A stretch of DNA of 64,000 nucleotides, taken from contig JAGYXB010000696.1 in the NCBI GenBank assembly GCA_022495005.1, forward strand, positions 434,001-498,000, written 5' to 3'. The DNA is from Rhyacophila brunnea (taxonomy: Eukaryota; Arthropoda; Insecta; Trichoptera; Rhyacophilidae). A program made the translations under genes and the position numbers. Positions 23,151-34,113 of the stretch are shown here, in pieces; position 1 is the first letter of the stretch; the number at the start of each line of letters is the position of its first letter. Below the pieces are notes generated by a model that was not told where the DNA came from, searched no databases, and was given only the letters and a program-made list of their open reading frames with translations.

Positions 23151-23339
23151 TTATAATGTATATACATATTTTACTATTATATGTTTGTATTATATAATAT
23201 ATTATGGTGACAATATAATTGTTGATTTTTTCTATGTATTTTTTGTGGACGTATTAAATACGTTAAATTTATAATTGTTTTTTTACTATAACGCCTACGA
23301 TGAGCGAGCGGTAGTGTTTCTGGTTCTGAAAAATCTGGT

Positions 23340-23600
23340 TATAAAGCCTCCACTATGTGGAGGTCCTTATGATGCTTTTAGGATCGAACATTCTGACGTA
23401 TGTGTTTTATTATTTTACCTTCATTCTCTCTTGTTTTATACTTGTTGTCATTAGTAATTATTAAACATTTTTTTCATCGTTTTCATGACTATTTTTTATT
23501 ATAATTGTACTCTCTTTTCTTCGTTTTCTCAAGGCTGAGGATGGTGACCATCTTAACATTCAGTTATCTCCTGGTATACAACTAATTTCTATTTTATGTA
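23340..23600 (+). repeat. SINE-B tail plus repeat Y, copy 1
   Basis: GCCTCCACTATGTGGAGGTC and TAGGATCGAACATT match the SINE-B 3' end. The sequence continues for 200 bases (TGTTTTATTATTTTACCTTC, then CTCAAGGCTGAGGATGGTGACC) in parallel with 27930-28160. Whether Y is a longer SINE-B tail or a separate repeat is not settled. Confidence 0.7.
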
Positions 23601-24396
23601 TGTCGTATGTATATTGTATGTCTCTAAGTGTTATGGTGCACATAATACCTCTAATGTCATAATACTGTTTTTTCTAAATAAATAAATAAAGTACAAGGCA
23701 AGAACCAAATTTTGTGCTTATGTTATAGGTACTTTCTTATATTATTATTTCCGCACTGTGTAAAAAATTATAATATCACCTTAACAATTAACAAATATAA
23801 TTACCAATTATGAAATAAAAATGTTGTCTACATCATTTATCAATTAAATATTAATTATAGTGTTTACATTTCCGTATCGAGTTTTTACTGTTATAGTTAG
23901 TTCAGTATCGTGCTCAACATATTACATCCTCTTTGAACGAATGCCAATAGACAATCATGCGACCTAACATATTGGAACCACAGACTGTGGAAAGGATACT
24001 TTCTCAATTAATTAGAGACGTGAATGCGATGTGGCAAATGGTTGAAAGCATGTGACTGAAGTAGAGTCGACTTAGCAGTGACGTACCAAAGGACCAAGTG
24101 TCTAATATTGAGACGCAATATATACATTAAAAGATTAAGCATTTATTTAATATGATAAGTACTTATGTTTTCATTAATATAGTGATTAACACATTTATAG
24201 CATTACCATATAGTATACTCGCCGTTTATACTACTCACATTTTTTCATTATTTCACCTTGTATATTGGTTACAAAGATTTAGAGATTTACCTGGTTTTGA
24301 ATGTCAGTTCAATAATAACATAAATATCGTATAATTGTTGCCAAAAGTTGGTAAATCAATAATTCAGGTATTTAGAATTAACAACGGATTATATAT
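23601..24396. other. No gene seen
   Basis: A+T-rich. A 60-codon frame at 24152-24334 is hydrophobic but unrecognised. Confidence 0.45.
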
Positions 24397-24725
24397 ATCA
24401 CAGAACAGATTAATAAATGAAAATCAGATAGACTATACCCCAATACAATCCATTTTGAAGTAGTGTTTTGAAAGTGTGAGTGTCCTACGAAAATGAAACA
24501 CACATTATAGACGTGCAATAATGTGTAATGCAACTTTCGAATACACAAATATTTAATCAGCGTCAGTGCATAAACCGAGAGCAGTAATCAGGATGAAGGA
24601 TTAGTTTAGAATGACGTATTCTTGATGGGTGTTTAAGTTTATCCCATATTCTTCCGTACTCGAGATCAGTTGCCTGTTACTCCACACCCGTTAGGTATTT
24701 CAGTGTCCATTAATTCTGTGTTCCC
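24397..24725 (-). repeat. Dispersed repeat V, copy 1
   Basis: Reverse complement of 36048-36358 along nearly its full length. Shared blocks include CACAGAACAGATTAATAAAT, GTGTGAGTGTCCTA, GACGTGCAATA, GTGCATAAACCGA, AATGACGTATTCTTGA and CATTAATTCTGTGTTC. No coding frame or terminal inverted repeats were seen, so the class is unknown. Confidence 0.75.
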
Positions 24726-25720
24726 TGGCTTACATATAAATATGGATGATAGAAAAAAATCAAGGTTATCCGATATGTAGAGCTTGCACATAAACCACAC
24801 AGAAATTAGCATTACAAAATTGCAATTACTATGTAACATGATTCCGAGACTTACAAACTTTTGGTAGTAACCATAGTTACTGAAACAATGGAGTTTTTTT
24901 TTCTTCAAAATATTACAACAGGTCATAAAGCCAAATAACAGTAGTATAGTAGTAGTGATTGTTTTATGGAAACACGCATATTTTAAGAAAACCACAGAGC
25001 TTGACACCGGAGATTTAACTGAGCGCCAAGGAAGAGAGCTACTTTTCGAACACTTCCTTCTAGATTTTTTTTTTTAAATTTGTCCTTTCGATTTGTAATG
25101 CAAAAGTATTTGAATTGTCCAGATGTTTATCTTTATTATATATCCAACGATATCAGATATGAAATTTACGTCTTTATTTAACCAATATCACTTTAATCAA
25201 CATGCGAATAAATTATTAAGTAACTACTGAAAAATTACGTTTTAAAAAAATCTATTAAATATTTTTTAACAAATATACAAGTAGGTATCGATAAAGCTTT
25301 CATGAATTAATATCATAACTATTAGTATATTACAATACATATTTAGAATATAATTACTTAAGTAAATCTATATATTTTTTCTTGTGTTAATTCTTAAATC
25401 TTACGCCACTGTCGACCTGTTTTCTCGACCTGTAACATTTATCGGACAGTCAACCTGGCGGCTGGACCCCCCTGCGGAAAGCAGAAGGGGACGACTCTGT
25501 CAATTTGTTAAATTAAAAGAAGACGATGCTAGTGGAAGCATTTTCACTCAATACGAATGTACTTCATACTCAACAGCAAATCTTAATATGATCGAACAAT
25601 TTCTAAATTTATAATGATAAATTTCAAAGTTTTTAAATTTTGATAATCAACATTTTCGTTGTGTAGAAAATATAATTTTAACTAGGGAAATATAATATTA
25701 TAACTCATTATTTCACTTAA
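24726..25720. other. No supported gene
   Basis: A+T-rich except for 25430-25510, which carries CTGCGGAAAGCAGAAGGGGA, related to the patch at about 5000. A 76-codon plus-strand frame covers that patch (25384-25614) but is unrecognised. Confidence 0.4.
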
Positions 25721-25879
25721 TGAGTTTTACCTGTGATATAATGAATAAGAAAGACGCAGTGCGGGAAGAAACACATCACCTGGCTAAGAATCTTGCGGCA
25801 ATAGCTCCTTTATACTATGGAGTTGGAACTGCTTCTACTAAGGCCCTAAGAAAAAAAGCATTAAACAATACAATATAAA
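25721..25879 (+). CDS. Short unrecognised reading frame, 52 codons
   Basis: A short frame beginning ATGAGTTTTACC and, seven codons later, a second ATG (MNKKDAVREETHHLAKNL...). It ends TKALRKKALNNTI before a stop. Its residue mix (balanced charged residues, alternating helix-like pattern) looks more protein-like than the surrounding random frames, so it may be an exon or a fragment of an unknown mobile element. There is no family match from memory, no promoter and no splice evidence. It may well be chance. Confidence 0.15.
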
Positions 25880-26880
25880 CAGTAGGTGTTAATTAATAAA
25901 TTTATCCTCAAAGAAATTTTCATGTACGTATTAATATTTTATTATTTAAACAATCTATATGTAAATATATGTTTATATAATATATATGTATTTATATGTG
26001 AATAAAGACATTAGTTTATAAAGTTATGTAGGTACTTGTATATGTATGAGAACTTTGTGTCATATCATATAAGAAGTTTCCATAAAACTTTCATACATTA
26101 CTATTGTAACACTTGCTCGTCCAAAACAACTCGCTTTTATATTGAATGAGAATTTGAAGCGTAGTGCTTATATTGTATCACTTTATTAAAAATTTTGCTG
26201 CCAAATCTGAGCTCTGAAAGAAAAGTGTTCACGAATATTTCCTTATACTCTTTCCTTCCTTATACGTTGAAACTAGTCGGGTTTCACGATATTACTGTAG
26301 TGAATATTTTTCAAATACTATTTTCAACATTCAAATTATTTATTTTACACACAATGAACACGACAAATTATAAATTCAAATCGTTCACGACATGATATAA
26401 AAAATAAGTGTTAACAATACTAATAAAATAAAAATACAGGTTATTGTGAGTAAATAATAAAAAACAAAAGTAGGACGGAAGCACGTCGAGTGAACTAAGT
26501 AGAACCTATCTTAAAAACTTATTAAACAACGTTCACCTAAACTCACCTCACGTATGCGAAATGTATACTAATTTTGTATCATTTCTATGGTGATGTAACT
26601 ACAAATGATTGTAATAAATTATTTTCCGAGTGCAAGCATAGATTTTTTTAGTACTGTGCTTGAAATTTTTTCGATCAAATGAACGAAAAAAAATTACAAA
26701 AATACGTGTTTTTATAGACTTTCTCTGTCTGTGTACTTATCCAATAATTTTTAAGAAAATAATATTACGGAACATTCTAAATTAATCAAAAAACACATTT
26801 CCTGTATAAATTGTAAAATATTAATATGTTAAATTAATGAATGTAAAAAACGTACATTATTTTGTTGCTGCTATTTCTTA
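25880..26880. other. No gene seen
   Basis: A+T-rich sequence with no supported feature. Confidence 0.5.
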
Positions 26881-27062
26881 GGCCCGTCCAGCGTAGGCGC
26901 GTTCGGCGGAGCGTTGAGCGGCGCGCGCATCTCAAATGTATAACCGTATAAACGTATAATCAAAAAAAGACATTTTTTCAATACATTTTCACACACAGTT
27001 ATACGTTTGAGTTGCGCAAGCCGCTCAACGCTCCGCCGATCACGCGTACGCTGGACGAGCGC
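26881..27062. mobile_element. GC-armed MITE, PIF/Harbinger-like
   Basis: A 182-base element with about 65-base imperfect inverted arms, unusually GC-rich for this region. The left arm is GGCCCGTCCAGCG, then CGGCGGAGCGTTGAGCGGC. The right arm is its mirror, ending GCTGGACGAGCGC. Flanks read TTA on both sides (26878-26880, 27063-27065). A TTA duplication plus GG-starting termini fits PIF/Harbinger MITEs. It has no coding capacity. Confidence 0.7.
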
Positions 27063-27065
27063 TTA

Positions 27066-27844
27066 AATATTTCGAAGCAAATTTTTGATATTTCGTTGGT
27101 TTTTTTCTTAATATCCACAAAAATATATATCTATCTTCACACTGTACAAGATTCATAGGTATTATGTTTTATGCAAACAAAGTGCCGCTAAACCTTGCAT
27201 TTTTTGTCTTTTACTGATGTTACGCATAATAAATATAATGATTAACCGTTTAAATTCATACATTTTTATAAATAATTATCATTTTTTTTATAATGTATAG
27301 CATTAAATAACGATAAAACTTAAAAGCTCGTAGTAACCAAAAAAACTTTATATAACAAACAGATGACGATGTTGAATACCCATCGTTATTCCGTAATAGA
27401 GCTTTGCATCCGCGGTTATATTTTTAGTCCCGGTTGAATAATCGTAAAATTTAATTTGTGCTTTAAGTGGGATTTCCCTGCAAGTGGATGGGAAATGCAT
27501 TATCATTAGGGTACACGTGTTGCGTCCGTTATTTTGCATTCGAGAGCAAATGACTAAAATAAAAATAGACCTATCAATATGCGCACAAACGTTTCCAGCC
27601 TAGGCCTCTTTTATTCTGCTCACAGTGATGGCTTTATATCCACTGGGAAGTGGTGGTCAACTACGCAATCGATATAAATTCTCTGTATTTATCTGACTAG
27701 TGTTTTTAGTACAAACTTCAATCCTGTGAAATAAAATCTTCCACGTATAATTTACTATGTCTAGGTAGCTTTTCAATTAGCAAAATAAAAATTTGAATGG
27801 TTATTACATACTAGTATGTAAAAAATAAAAAGGATTTTTTTTCA
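27066..27844. other. No gene seen
   Basis: A+T-rich. A 63-codon minus-strand frame at 27348-27539 is unrecognised. Confidence 0.45.
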
Positions 27845-28160
27845 ATGTCTGTTTGCACCCGAGTATGAATGGGCCTAATGGGTTGGACAAGCACATATTT
27901 CTCGTAAAAATAAAAATCTGTTTATTCATCCTCCACTATGTGGAGGTCCTTATAGGATCGAACATAGTGTTTTATTATTTTACCTTCATATTACAAAATA
28001 ACTTACTTTCTCTTCTTTTTTTAATTTTATATTTGTTGTCATAAGAAGTACGAGTAATTAAACATTTTCTTCATAACCACTTTTTATAATTGTACTCTCT
28101 TTTCTTCGTTCTCTCAAGGCTGAGGATCGTGACCATCTTGATATTCCGTAATCTTTTCGT
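27845..28160 (+). repeat. SINE-B 3' part plus repeat Y, copy 2
   Basis: It matches SINE-B from GGGCCTAATGGGTTGGACAA through ATTTCTCGTAAAAA to CTATGTGGAGGTCC. It then follows the Y sequence shared with 23400-23600, including AAGGCTGAGGATCGTGACCA. The tRNA-like head is missing. Confidence 0.7.
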
Positions 28161-29202
28161 GTACACCTACTTTGTAAAAATTAAAAGGTAATTTGAAAAA
28201 AAAATCCAGTCTTCGTAATCCAGCAATATTAAAAACCACTTTATATAATATATTGAATACACATAAGGTTTAGGATTGTGAGATTCTCTATTATAGAATA
28301 ATTATAATTTTTAGAAGAAATTCTAGAAAAAACGTTGGAGTGAGTAGGACTAAAATCTCATCTTTCACTTTCCAGATGAATAGTTTCGCATCTAAGCTAT
28401 CGATCCGTTTATAATGTATGTAATTTATTTCTTATAATTACCTACTTCAGTTGAAACGTACGTAAATTCTATTGCGAGAAGATTGTTTTAAAAAGGCACA
28501 CACAATAATATTATATACATTAATTTTGTTTTAAATTTATTAGTATGGTCTTATAGTTTTCCCACTTATATTAAAAGAAATATCGAAATTAGAAATAATA
28601 TAGTATTATAAATTAGTGACAATTTTATTTAAAATTCTGAATTTACGAACATCTGCAACAAATCGATACATTTTATATTGAATGTTCTTTGTCATTAAGC
28701 CTAATGCATAATTTTGAGTATTAAATAGTCATACTATAAATAAGTTATTTGTGATATTATAATTTTAAGAGATTTATAAAAATTGAACATCCAATTAACT
28801 GATTGTCAGACATGACCCACGCCTGCCTACTGCCCGCTGCAAGCGCAGAGTTAATACGAATTTATTGAAACGATAAAAACGCAGTTTTACGGTGCATTTT
28901 TATGCGACTGTTTACTCGATATGCGGCCGCTGCACCCGACATGACATTTTCATTGCCATACATAGCAAGGATTTTGTCAATTTATTTTTACTTTAAATTA
29001 CCAATCAGGATTTATCGAAAATACGTTAAGTTTGAATGAGAAAGAACGTAGGTATATATTTGTTCTTACTGTAGTGTTTCAAATGTCTGTATTTATTTCT
29101 AAATCTATATTATACTAATTATAGTAAGTATAGTATAATAAGGTTTTAAGGATAGTCTGTAATACATCACAAAGCCGTATTTGCTTAAACTTGGCTGAGA
29201 CC
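28161..29202. other. No gene seen
   Basis: A+T-rich. A small GC-richer patch at 28800-28960 has no recognisable feature. Confidence 0.45.
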
Positions 29203-29638
29203 AATTGAATACGTGTATTAATTAAGGCGCTAAGTACCAAAAACATAAAAACTGACATTTTTATAGAAAAATGTTCTACATACCAACGCCAATAACTTCA
29301 ACTTTAGTCTAAGTGCCTCAAGCAAGTCAAAAAAAATACAGCAAAATAATTAAACCTGTAGACGTTGTAAGTCCGTTCGCGTGTTTTATTTATAATGGTG
29401 TAAGTAGCACTGCAGTGGTCAACGGCATTCAATATAAAATAGCTGACGATGGTGTGTTGACACTTGCGAGTTCTTAATACCTAAAATTATAGAAGCTGCC
29501 GTGATTGCTTCACACTGTAAAACTACATTTTCAAAAGGTCTGCTTCATGAAATTTTACTGCAATGACTCGGTATTTTGTAACTACAGGCAATACTACTTT
29601 TTGGTACTTAGAGCCTTATTTAATACACGTATTCAATT
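29203..29638. mobile_element. MITE with ~41-base terminal inverted repeats
   Basis: The left end AATTGAATACGTGTATTAAT continues through AAGGCGCTAAGTACCAAAAA. The right end is its reverse complement with about four mismatches, ending ACACGTATTCAATT. The 436-base interior has a short open stretch (IQYKIADDGVLTLASS, about 29430-29475) of unknown meaning. I could not fix a target duplication, so the superfamily is unassigned. Confidence 0.75.
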
Positions 29639-29697
29639 ATTATAACATACAATACCGATAGAACAAACACAACACAAACTAAATGTGTTTTTTTTTT

Positions 29698-29936
29698 ACC
29701 AGTCCGATCCTAATAGGATCATATGGGCCTCCACAGAGTAGAGATTTGTATTAACAGATTTTGTTTTTTTACGAGAAATGGATGTCAGCCACTTGCTCAA
29801 CCTATTTGGTCCATACCCTGACTCACACAAATTGAAAAACAATATGTATACTTGCCAGACCTAGGATTCGAACCTGGAACCCACGGCGTTATAGTCCAAC
29901 GCTTAAGCCGCGCGGCCACCGTGGGTGTGTATATTA
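29698..29936 (-). mobile_element. SINE-B copy, full
   Basis: On the minus strand the head reads CCACGGTGGCCGCGCGGCTT with box B GGTTCGAATCCTAGG. The body then reads GGCAAGTATACATATTGTTT, GAGCAAGTGGCTGACATCC and TTTCTCGTAAAAA, and the end is TGGAGGCCCATATGATCC. Copies lie at 39550, 52866 and 62520. Pol III promoter boxes are still recognisable. Confidence 0.85.
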
Positions 29937-30727
29937 TATTATTGTGAAGTCTATAAATGAGGAGACGTAGATGCAATTTAAGGAAATTCCTCAGAACTTG
30001 ATAATGAATCGAACAGATCCGAGTTATTTGAGAAATTGACAATAATATGATCAGATGGAGATGATAATAAATAATTAGGATATCACGTATCGTTTTGACT
30101 CGTTTGTCGTATTCTTGTTATCAGCAGGTTTTTTGAAAGATGGTTACCATAGCTAACACACAACATTGCCAAAAATTGAATAACACTGATATAACTTTTT
30201 ATAATACGATGAAGAAAAAATATAATTCATTAACGGTGAACAAAAGTTTGCCTAATAAATAACTATAATATTTTGAAAAAAATCAGAAACATATAATATA
30301 TAACATATTATTATGTTAATATGTACATATTTTGAAATTAAGTAATTTTATAATGTGATAAGTACTGTTGAATACCAAATCTTCTATTGTAAAGCTAATA
30401 ATGTTGAATTTCGCTGTTGCGTTGCTTGATGCTTTGTGTCTCTTTTCGATCTATATACGTATTTTTTTATGTCAAACCGTTACATAATTTCTGCATTTTA
30501 TTATTTCAGATTTTAAAATGACAAGCTTTTTCGGCTCATTTTAATCTGGATGTAAATTTGAGTAACCGGTCACAATAAATAACCGTAATGGTATTTTGTT
30601 CTTGAGTTATTCTTTGTTATATTAAAAGTATGCTTTAAAGTTAAATTATGCGTTAGTTTTGTTGTAGGTACCAGACTAGGGCCGGATTAAGGCATAAACT
30701 CGTTATATTTAAAATATAAATAGCAAT
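29937..30727. other. No gene seen
   Basis: A+T-rich sequence between a SINE and the transposon at 30732. Confidence 0.5.
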
Positions 30728-30731
30728 AATT

Positions 30732-30765
30732 GAGCCGTTGCCCGGAATAACGTTGTATCCAACAA
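30732..30765 (+). repeat. Left terminal inverted repeat of the DUF7869-type transposon
   Basis: 34 bases, matching the inverted 32255-32288 with one difference (AACG against AATG). High identity suggests fairly recent activity of the family. Confidence 0.9.
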
Positions 30766-30928
30766 TATTCTTGTTTTGAGAAAAATGGAAAAAACTAAAT
30801 CAGTTATGTTTTTTTACATTTTATATTTGAAATACAATAAACAAACAATTATTAAGAGTTTTAAAATATAAAGTGTGAAGAAAGACAATTAAATTTGAAT
30901 TTATTACAAAAAAATATAGTGAATTAAT

Positions 30929-30971
30929 GGAATAATGTTGTATATGAAAATTTCACATACAACATTATTCC
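30929..30971. repeat. Subterminal 43-bp palindrome
   Basis: GGAATAATGTTGTATATGAAA faces TTTCACATACAACATTATTCC with one mismatch, just past the stop codon of the transposon gene. Its half-site is the same motif found inside both termini, so a transposase-binding role is a reasonable inference. Confidence 0.75.
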
Positions 30972-30987
30972 ACAAAATGCTTTTTAT

Positions 30988-32100
30988 TTATTCTACTTCA
31001 CTCAATAGTGCCTTATAGAAAGCAGCGTGCTCATCTAGCATGAATTCACACATATCATTGAGGTCTTTGAGCTTAGCAGCCTTGATTGGCAGCGGATTGG
31101 AGTACATTGGAGTGAGTTCCAAGCTCCCTAACTGCATGAAATTTCTCCGTACGTTAGCCAATCTTCCCCGTCCTCCACGAAGAGGTGGTAGAAGACTGTA
31201 TGATGTCCATGATTCCAGTTCATTGTGGGAGGTTCGAGCTCTGATTGTCGTGGGATCATCAGCAGAGAGCTGAAGCCAAATTGCACCAGTGATCTTCATT
31301 TTTGTTGGTCTCTGCATTGCATTTTCAACATCTGTGAAATTTTTAAAGTCAATGCGATCCATATTCTGTATATGAAATGGGTTGTTTGGACGGCTTTCTT
31401 TAATAACCTGATTCCACTGATCCGGCACCATTACCTTCGAAACCCGTTTCCTTTGCTCTATTAAAGCAAATTCACGGTCACAAAGCATAAGTCAATCGGT
31501 GAGTGATTATCATAATTAGCACTATCTTCGTCTGCTCTCTGAATACGGCGTCCGACATTCAATTTCTCGATACATGAGACGAGATAATGACTCTGTCCAT
31601 TATGATTTAGCAACCTGAATGCTGATTGTATTTCTGTCTTAATGTTAAAATCGAGAACACATCCGCGATTCAAACATTTTTCGGCACAAACGCGACCCTG
31701 CGAAAAATAGAAAGAAACGATTAAAAAATTTGAAAAGGTATTATATTAAGTAACAATATAAAGAGTAATATAATGCAAGCATTATTATCAAATAACAATA
31801 TGGATAAATCATTTGAATACAATCGATTAACGTTCGACGAGGAATAATATGTCGAACATAGTAATTTTATTCGTGACATCAATAGAACTGTCAAATCGTA
31901 TACAACATTATTCCACAAACCTGTTTCGGTGGCTCAATTGCAGGTTTAATAATATTTTTTCTGGATAAATATTCTTTTCCTGCATCCTTCAACTTCTTGG
32001 CTTTATTATCTCTCCAGTTTAAAACATTGGATGTCCGTTTTCTTCCTTTATTTACATGAATTAAGCCACGCTCCGTGATATTGACGGACGGCGACGCCAT
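30988..32100 (-). pseudogene. DUF7869-type protein gene of a transposon, middle deleted
   Basis: The chosen start is the ATG at 32100 (MASPSVNITERGLIHVNKGR), preceded by TCAAA. Exon 1 (32100-31921) encodes 60 residues including NWRDNKAKKLKDAGKEYLSR, the typical N-terminal block of this insect family. A good donor (CAG|GTTTGT) and acceptor (TTTTTCGCAG|GGTCG) define a 223-base intron, 31920-31698. Exon 2 resumes in frame with CAEKCLNRGC, a cysteine pair typical of the family. Near 31461-31488 the frame shifts to MLCDREFALIEQRKR, the family's L-P-x-D-R-D-F landmark. It then runs to DLNDMCEFMLDEHAAFYKAL and a stop at 30988. The central part of the domain, expected between these two blocks, is missing. 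Biochemical function of the family is not established to my knowledge; transposase is an inference from its position between termini. Confidence 0.75.
31698..31920 (-). other. Intron of the transposon gene
   Basis: Starts GTTTGT and ends TTTTTCGCAG on the minus strand. Removing it joins the KPAIEPPKQ and GRVCAEKC codons in frame. Another copy of TACAACATTATTCC lies inside it at 31901-31914. Confidence 0.7.
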
Positions 32101-32254
32101 TTTGACAACTGCATAGACAACGTTCTTCCATAAACCAATAACTTTAAAATGCTGCCACAAGCTTAAATATTGTTTCCCGACCATAATACTTACCTTAAAA
32201 GATGCATAATAACATACCCAACATTATTCCATCAATAACTCAACATTGACAGTT

Positions 32255-32288
32255 TTGTTGGATACAACATTATTCCGGGCAACGGCTC
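32255..32288 (-). repeat. Right terminal inverted repeat of the DUF7869-type transposon
   Basis: Mirror of 30732-30765. A further degenerate motif copy (CCCAACATTATTCC) lies just inside at 32217-32230. Confidence 0.9.
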
Positions 32289-32434
32289 AATTATTGAACA
32301 GATTTCGATAATTTTTTTCAAAGATGAGATAAACACTTGTTGGATATTATCATTTTTACTTATGACTCGATATCTTCTTATTGCATATGATTTCTTTTTA
32401 AATTATTAACTAGCTTTTTTGTACAAAGTGGTTG

Positions 32435-32568
32435 TTAGTCATTTTGAACAATGACAAACACCTAGGCTTTGAGAAAATCACATTATTATATTGTGTCCTC
32501 ACGGGGAATCGAACCCAGAGCTCCCAGATGGAAGGCCAGTGCCTTACGCACTGAACCACGAGAACTGC
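32435..32568 (-). mobile_element. SINE-A copy
   Basis: On the minus strand the head reads AGTTCTCGTGGTTCAGTGCG with box B GGTTCGATTCC (about 32508-32518). It continues with GTGAGGACACAATATAATAA and TGATTTTCTCAAAGCC. It is 5'-complete but short at the tail. Confidence 0.85.
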
Positions 32569-34098
32569 CTCTTTCATATGATTAGGCTGTGTAAAACCAT
32601 AGATGAGCTAGTCTAAAATGCATTTTCAAACTATTTACTAACAAATATTGACAATTTACCAACACGTCATGTTGTACGTATGAAATCAATGATTTTTTAT
32701 TTTTAATTAACTTCAGTTTTCGAAGTTTATAATATTTTGACAAGTCGAAAAGTGAAAGCTAAATAATTGTTCTGTTATAAATATTGTGACATTAAGAGGT
32801 TTATTCAAAGTGAGTTAAATATATTTAAACAATAATAAATTAAATGTTAGCCCTTAGGAAACTACTGAGCCTTATTTTGTTCCTATATTAGATATATTTT
32901 TAATTCATTACTACAATATTAATTATAGTTGATAAAAAATATGATTAGGTACTTACGGTGACTTTAATAATTATTAATAAATTAATTTTTATTATTAATA
33001 AAATTATAAATATTTATTTTTTTCTAATACTCCCAAAGTATCTAAGTACCTACATATATTTACGTTATTTAGGTACATAAATAAATTATTATAATTGCGA
33101 TAAATCTTGACATTTATGAACTGTGTCACGAATGTAACATGTAATTGTTTATTAATTTTAGAAAGTAAAGATACTTTCACAAATCAAAATTATTTATTAT
33201 TTTGCATTCCTCCAAACAAATTACATTAGCTGTTTATTAGCATAATATATACCAACACATAGTTTCGAGTGGGATCTACAGTAATACCATCACTTACAAG
33301 TTATATTATATTGTTAAAACACAATATTATTATTCAATATGTGCAATATTATTCCGTTAGAGATCCTGTTAATCCGGTATCATACAAAGAAGTTGTTGAG
33401 TAATCAAGATTCCTTCATACTAAATAGATTATGTCTTTCTCTCTGTGCTATTTTTATAATGAAAAGTAACGTAATTTTGTGAAAAAAAATTACATAGCGA
33501 TAGCTCGTGACTTGGTCGTCGTGAAATACAAGATAGAGGATTGAACGCACATAATTTACCCCGCCATTCCATTTTATTAGTCCGTAGTCTATACTCGAGT
33601 ATAGAAATTGGCTCGCGCGATCAACAACGGTTGTATGTAGGCACGTGTTCTTTACCCTCCCTTACATCACCACTATACCGCTGCTATCTGAACACCGTAC
33701 CCATTCTTGACACATTTTTAAAGCGCGTTATTTTTTTTTATTTTAACTTCGAAATCGTTTGAGATATCACGACGAAATTCTATTATATTATTAACACAAA
33801 TGTCGTATATAAGTTATAATTTATAAGAAATATTTAGAGAAATAATATGTTTGTTTAAAATTAAAACAAGGAATATTTTGTGCTTGGTGTGACCGAAATA
33901 GTTAAAACACTGATGAAAAGCGAAATATTTCATAATCGCAGATAGACACTACAATTTTATTTTTAGAAATGCAATATGTAAATATTATGTAGTTGTTTTA
34001 TAAATAAATGATTTATATATTATTAATTAATACAAGATAAAGTAGATATTCTAAATATTAAAAAAAATGATCTAATCTTGATTGCAAAATGTCACATC
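32569..34098. other. No gene seen
   Basis: A+T-rich. A GC-richer stretch at 33500-33720 has a 73-codon frame without recognisable content. Confidence 0.45.
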
Positions 34099-34113
34099 GA
34101 TGTTAGTCATATT

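Larger units (their letters stand above)
30732..32288 (-). mobile_element. DNA transposon carrying a DUF7869-type gene, internally deleted
   Basis: A 1557-base unit with 34-base terminal inverted repeats (30732-30765 and 32255-32288) differing at one position, both starting GAGCCGTTGCCCGGAATAA. AATT flanks both ends (30728-30731, 32289-32292) and could be a four-base target duplication. A TA duplication with a slightly longer terminus is equally readable because the flanks are symmetrical. The motif ACAACATTATTCC recurs six times. The minus strand holds a two-exon gene whose product matches the insect multicopy DUF7869-type family. A four-base AATT duplication recalls Sola transposons as I remember them, but that assignment is tentative. 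Confidence 0.82.

Noticed and set aside
25384..25614. A 76-codon gene on the plus strand
   Set aside because: It covers the TTTCCGCAG-related repeat block and has no recognisable domain; more likely repeat-derived.
31721..31918. A 65-codon minus-strand frame between the two exons of the transposon gene
   Set aside because: It lies almost wholly in the intron defined by good splice signals and has no family resemblance.
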